Below are positions 62,321 to 64,000 of a stretch of 64,000 nt of DNA, in pieces (positions within the stretch are counted from its first letter, which is position 1; every line of letters starts with the position of its first letter). Position numbers and translations under genes: made by a program. Location of the stretch: positions 8,184,001-8,248,000 of the forward strand of contig NW_027488370.1 in assembly GCF_051014445.1 (NCBI RefSeq), written 5' to 3'. This DNA is from Colletes latitarsis (lineage: Eukaryota; Arthropoda; Insecta; Hymenoptera; Colletidae). Under the pieces are notes generated by a model. It did no database searches and was not told the DNA's origin. It was given only the letters and a program-made list of their open reading frames with translations.

Positions 62321-64000
62321 TTCGCATTTTTCGCATACTTGTTGGCCAGATCTTGGGTTTTTTCTGGCTTGGACCACGTAGTAATTTGGTACCACACCGA
62401 AACAGTCAATTAAGCCTGGTTGCGATTAATATTTTAGAGGATAACGCCGGTTATTTCTAGGTTAGGTCTGGGATCTGCCCTCATCTGTCACGTACTTTCG
62501 CATTTTTCGCATACTTGTTGGCCAGATCCTGGCCTTTTTCTGGCCTGTATCACGTAGTATTGCGGTACCACACCGAAACAGTCAATTAAACCTGGTTGCG
62601 ATTAATATTTTAGAGGATAACGCCGGTTATTTCTAGGTTAGGTCCGGGATTTGCCCTCATCTGTCACGTACTTTCGCATTTTTCGCATACTTGTTGGCCA
62701 GGGCCTGGCCTTTTTCTGGTCTGTATCACGTAGTAATGCGGTACCACACCGAAACAGTCAATTAATCCTGGTTGCGATTATTATTTTAGAGGATAACGCT
62801 GGTTATGTCTGGGTTAGTTCTGGTATATGCAATCATCTGGCTCATACTTTCGCAATTTTCGCGTACTCGTTGGCCAGATCTTGGGTTTCTTGTGGTTTGG
62901 ATCACGTACTAATGCGGTACCACACCGAAACAGTCAATTAAACCTGGTTGCGATTAATATTTTAGAGGATAACGCCGGTTATGTCTCGGTTAGGTCTAGG
63001 ATTTGCCGTCATCTGTCTCGTACTTTCGCGTATTTCGCATACTTGTTGGCCAGATCCTGGCCTATTTCTGATTTGGATCCCGTAGTAATGTGGTACCACA
63101 CTGAAACAGTCAATAAAAGCTGGTTGCGATTAATATTTTAGAGGATAACGCCGGTTATGTCACGGTTAGGTCTGGGATTTGCCCTCATCTGTCTCGTACT
63201 TTCGCATTTTTCGCATACTTGTTGGGCAAATCCTGGCATTTTTCTGGTCTGTATCACGTAGTATTGCGGTACCACACCGAAACAGTCAATTAAACCTGGT
63301 TGCGATTAATATTTTAGAGGATAACGCCGGTTATTCCTAGGTTAGGTCCGGGATTTGCCCTCATCTGTCACGTACTTTCGCATTTTTCGCATACTTGTTG
63401 GCCAGGGCCTGGCCTTTTTCTGGTCTGTATCACGTAGTAATGCGGTACCACACCGAAACAGTCAATTAAACCTGGTTGCGATTAATGTTTTAGAGGATAA
63501 CGCTGGTTATGTCTGGGTTAGTTCTGGTATTTGCAATCATCTGGCTCATACTTTCGCAATTTTCGCGAGCTCGTTGGCCAGATCTTGGGTTTTTTGTGGT
63601 TTGGATCCCGTCGTAATGTGGTTCCACACCGAAGCAGTCAATTAAACCTGGTTGCGATGAATATTTTGGAGGATAACGCCGGTTATGTCTCGGTTAGGTC
63701 TGGGATTTGCCCTCATCTGGCTCGTACTTTCGCATTTTTCGCATACTAGTTGGCCAGATCGTGGCCTTTTTCCCGCTTGGACCACGTAGTATTGTGGTAC
63801 CACACCGAAACAGTCAATTAAACCTGGGTTCGATTAATATTTTAGAGGATAACGCCGGTTATATCTCGGTTGGGCCTGGGATTTGCCCTCATCTGGCTAG
63901 TACCTTCGCATTTTTCGCCTACTTGTTGGCTAGATCCTGAGCTTTTTCTGGTTTGAATCCCGTAATAATGACGCTCCACACCGAAACAGTCAATTAAACC
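62320..64000. repeat. Diverged right-hand monomer subfamily
   Basis: From about 62320 every monomer shares changes rare or absent to the left: CGCATACTTGTTGGCCAG, CACACCGAAACAG, GGTTGCGATTAATATTTT, ATAACGCCGGTTAT and CCTCATCTG. The period stays 176 bp (CGCCGG or CGCTGG at 62445, 62621, 62797 and 62973). Monomers differ from each other more than those in the main array. The block reaches the window edge, so its extent is unknown. Confidence 0.88.
62530..63604. repeat. 4-monomer HOR within the right-hand subfamily
   Basis: 62530-62900 matches 63234-63604 at exactly 704 bp (4 x 176), sharing GTAGTATTGCGGTACC, GGCCAGGGCCTGGCC and TGCAATCATCTGGCTC. Divergence between copies is higher than in the trimer or 33-mer HORs, suggesting an older arrangement. 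Confidence 0.75.

Larger units (their letters stand above)
1..64000. repeat. 176 bp satellite array filling the window
   Basis: The same unit recurs about 360 times head to tail in one orientation. The period is exactly 176 bp between many landmarks, for example the 12 bp palindrome at 254-265 and again at 430-441, and consecutive GATAACGC motifs in the tail. Conserved landmarks in order are TGTGGTACCACA, CTGAAACAGTC, AATTAAACCTGGTTTCGATC, AATATTTTAGAGGATAACGC, one or two copies of GTTAGGTCTGG, GGGATTTGCCCTCATCAGG, CTCATACTTTCGC, a variable cassette, and GGATCACGTAGTAA. Some monomers are 174 bp (AATATTTATAGG at about 51698, 57505 and 62255) or 177 bp (extra base in the T-rich run). Known: satellites of about 170-180 bp are common at centromeres and in heterochromatin. 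Inferred: this is such an array. No gene is embedded, so every stretch outside the two insertions is satellite. Confidence 0.98.

Noticed and set aside
62651..63940. Overlapping plus-strand frames of 72-104 aa in the right-hand subfamily
   Set aside because: The local monomers lack a stop in this frame for about 1.5 units. The proteins repeat every 176 or 704 bp and overlap each other, which fits satellite and not genes.
1..64000. CRISPR array
   Set aside because: The repeats are 176 bp, contiguous and mutually similar along their whole length, with no short conserved repeat and unique spacer alternation.
1..64000. True telomeric TTAGG array
   Set aside because: TTAGG occurs once or twice per 176 bp monomer, never as a simple tandem run.

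Overview
This window is satellite DNA from end to end. A tandem repeat with a 176 bp monomer fills the 64 kb, about 360 monomers, and is interrupted only by one small GC-rich retroposed element present in two copies (39239-39483 and 42141-42385). I find no credible protein-coding gene, tRNA, rRNA, CRISPR array or other single-copy DNA. Every long open frame lies inside the repeat, is about one monomer long and recurs in step with the repeat, as expected from stop-free stretches of a repeated sequence.

The organism is a eukaryote. The nucleosome-sized monomer, the nested higher-order repeats (HORs) and the poly(A)-tailed insertion with target-site duplications (TSDs) fit centromeric or pericentromeric (or subtelomeric) heterochromatin. 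An insect or other arthropod is plausible: the monomer carries TTAGG pentamers, and the 3' part of the inserted element resembles, from memory, ends of arthropod non-LTR retrotransposons. Neither point settles the species.

Layout. (1) 1 to about 10 kb: heterogeneous monomers with short duplicated blocks at spacings of 7, 10, 16, 28 and 33 monomers. (2) About 10-37 kb: a mosaic of 1-2 kb blocks re-used at spacings of 21, 28, 29 and 52 monomers, plus a fresh trimer HOR (528 bp) at 29.7-31.1 kb. (3) 37.6-43.2 kb: a 2902 bp duplication carrying the retroposed element, so one insertion was copied with its satellite surroundings. (4) 45.5-49.1 kb: a 12-monomer (2112 bp) HOR. (5) About 48.2-59.9 kb: a nearly identical tandem duplication of 5807 bp (33 monomers). 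(6) From about 62.3 kb to the end: an abrupt switch to a different monomer subfamily with its own 4-monomer HOR.

Monomers fall into at least four classes, called here G, T, S and P. They share a backbone and differ mainly in a cassette of about 45-60 bp downstream of the TTAGG pair. Classes are shuffled along the array, which points to unequal crossing-over plus patchy gene conversion. All boundaries and identities were judged by eye and are good to tens of bases.
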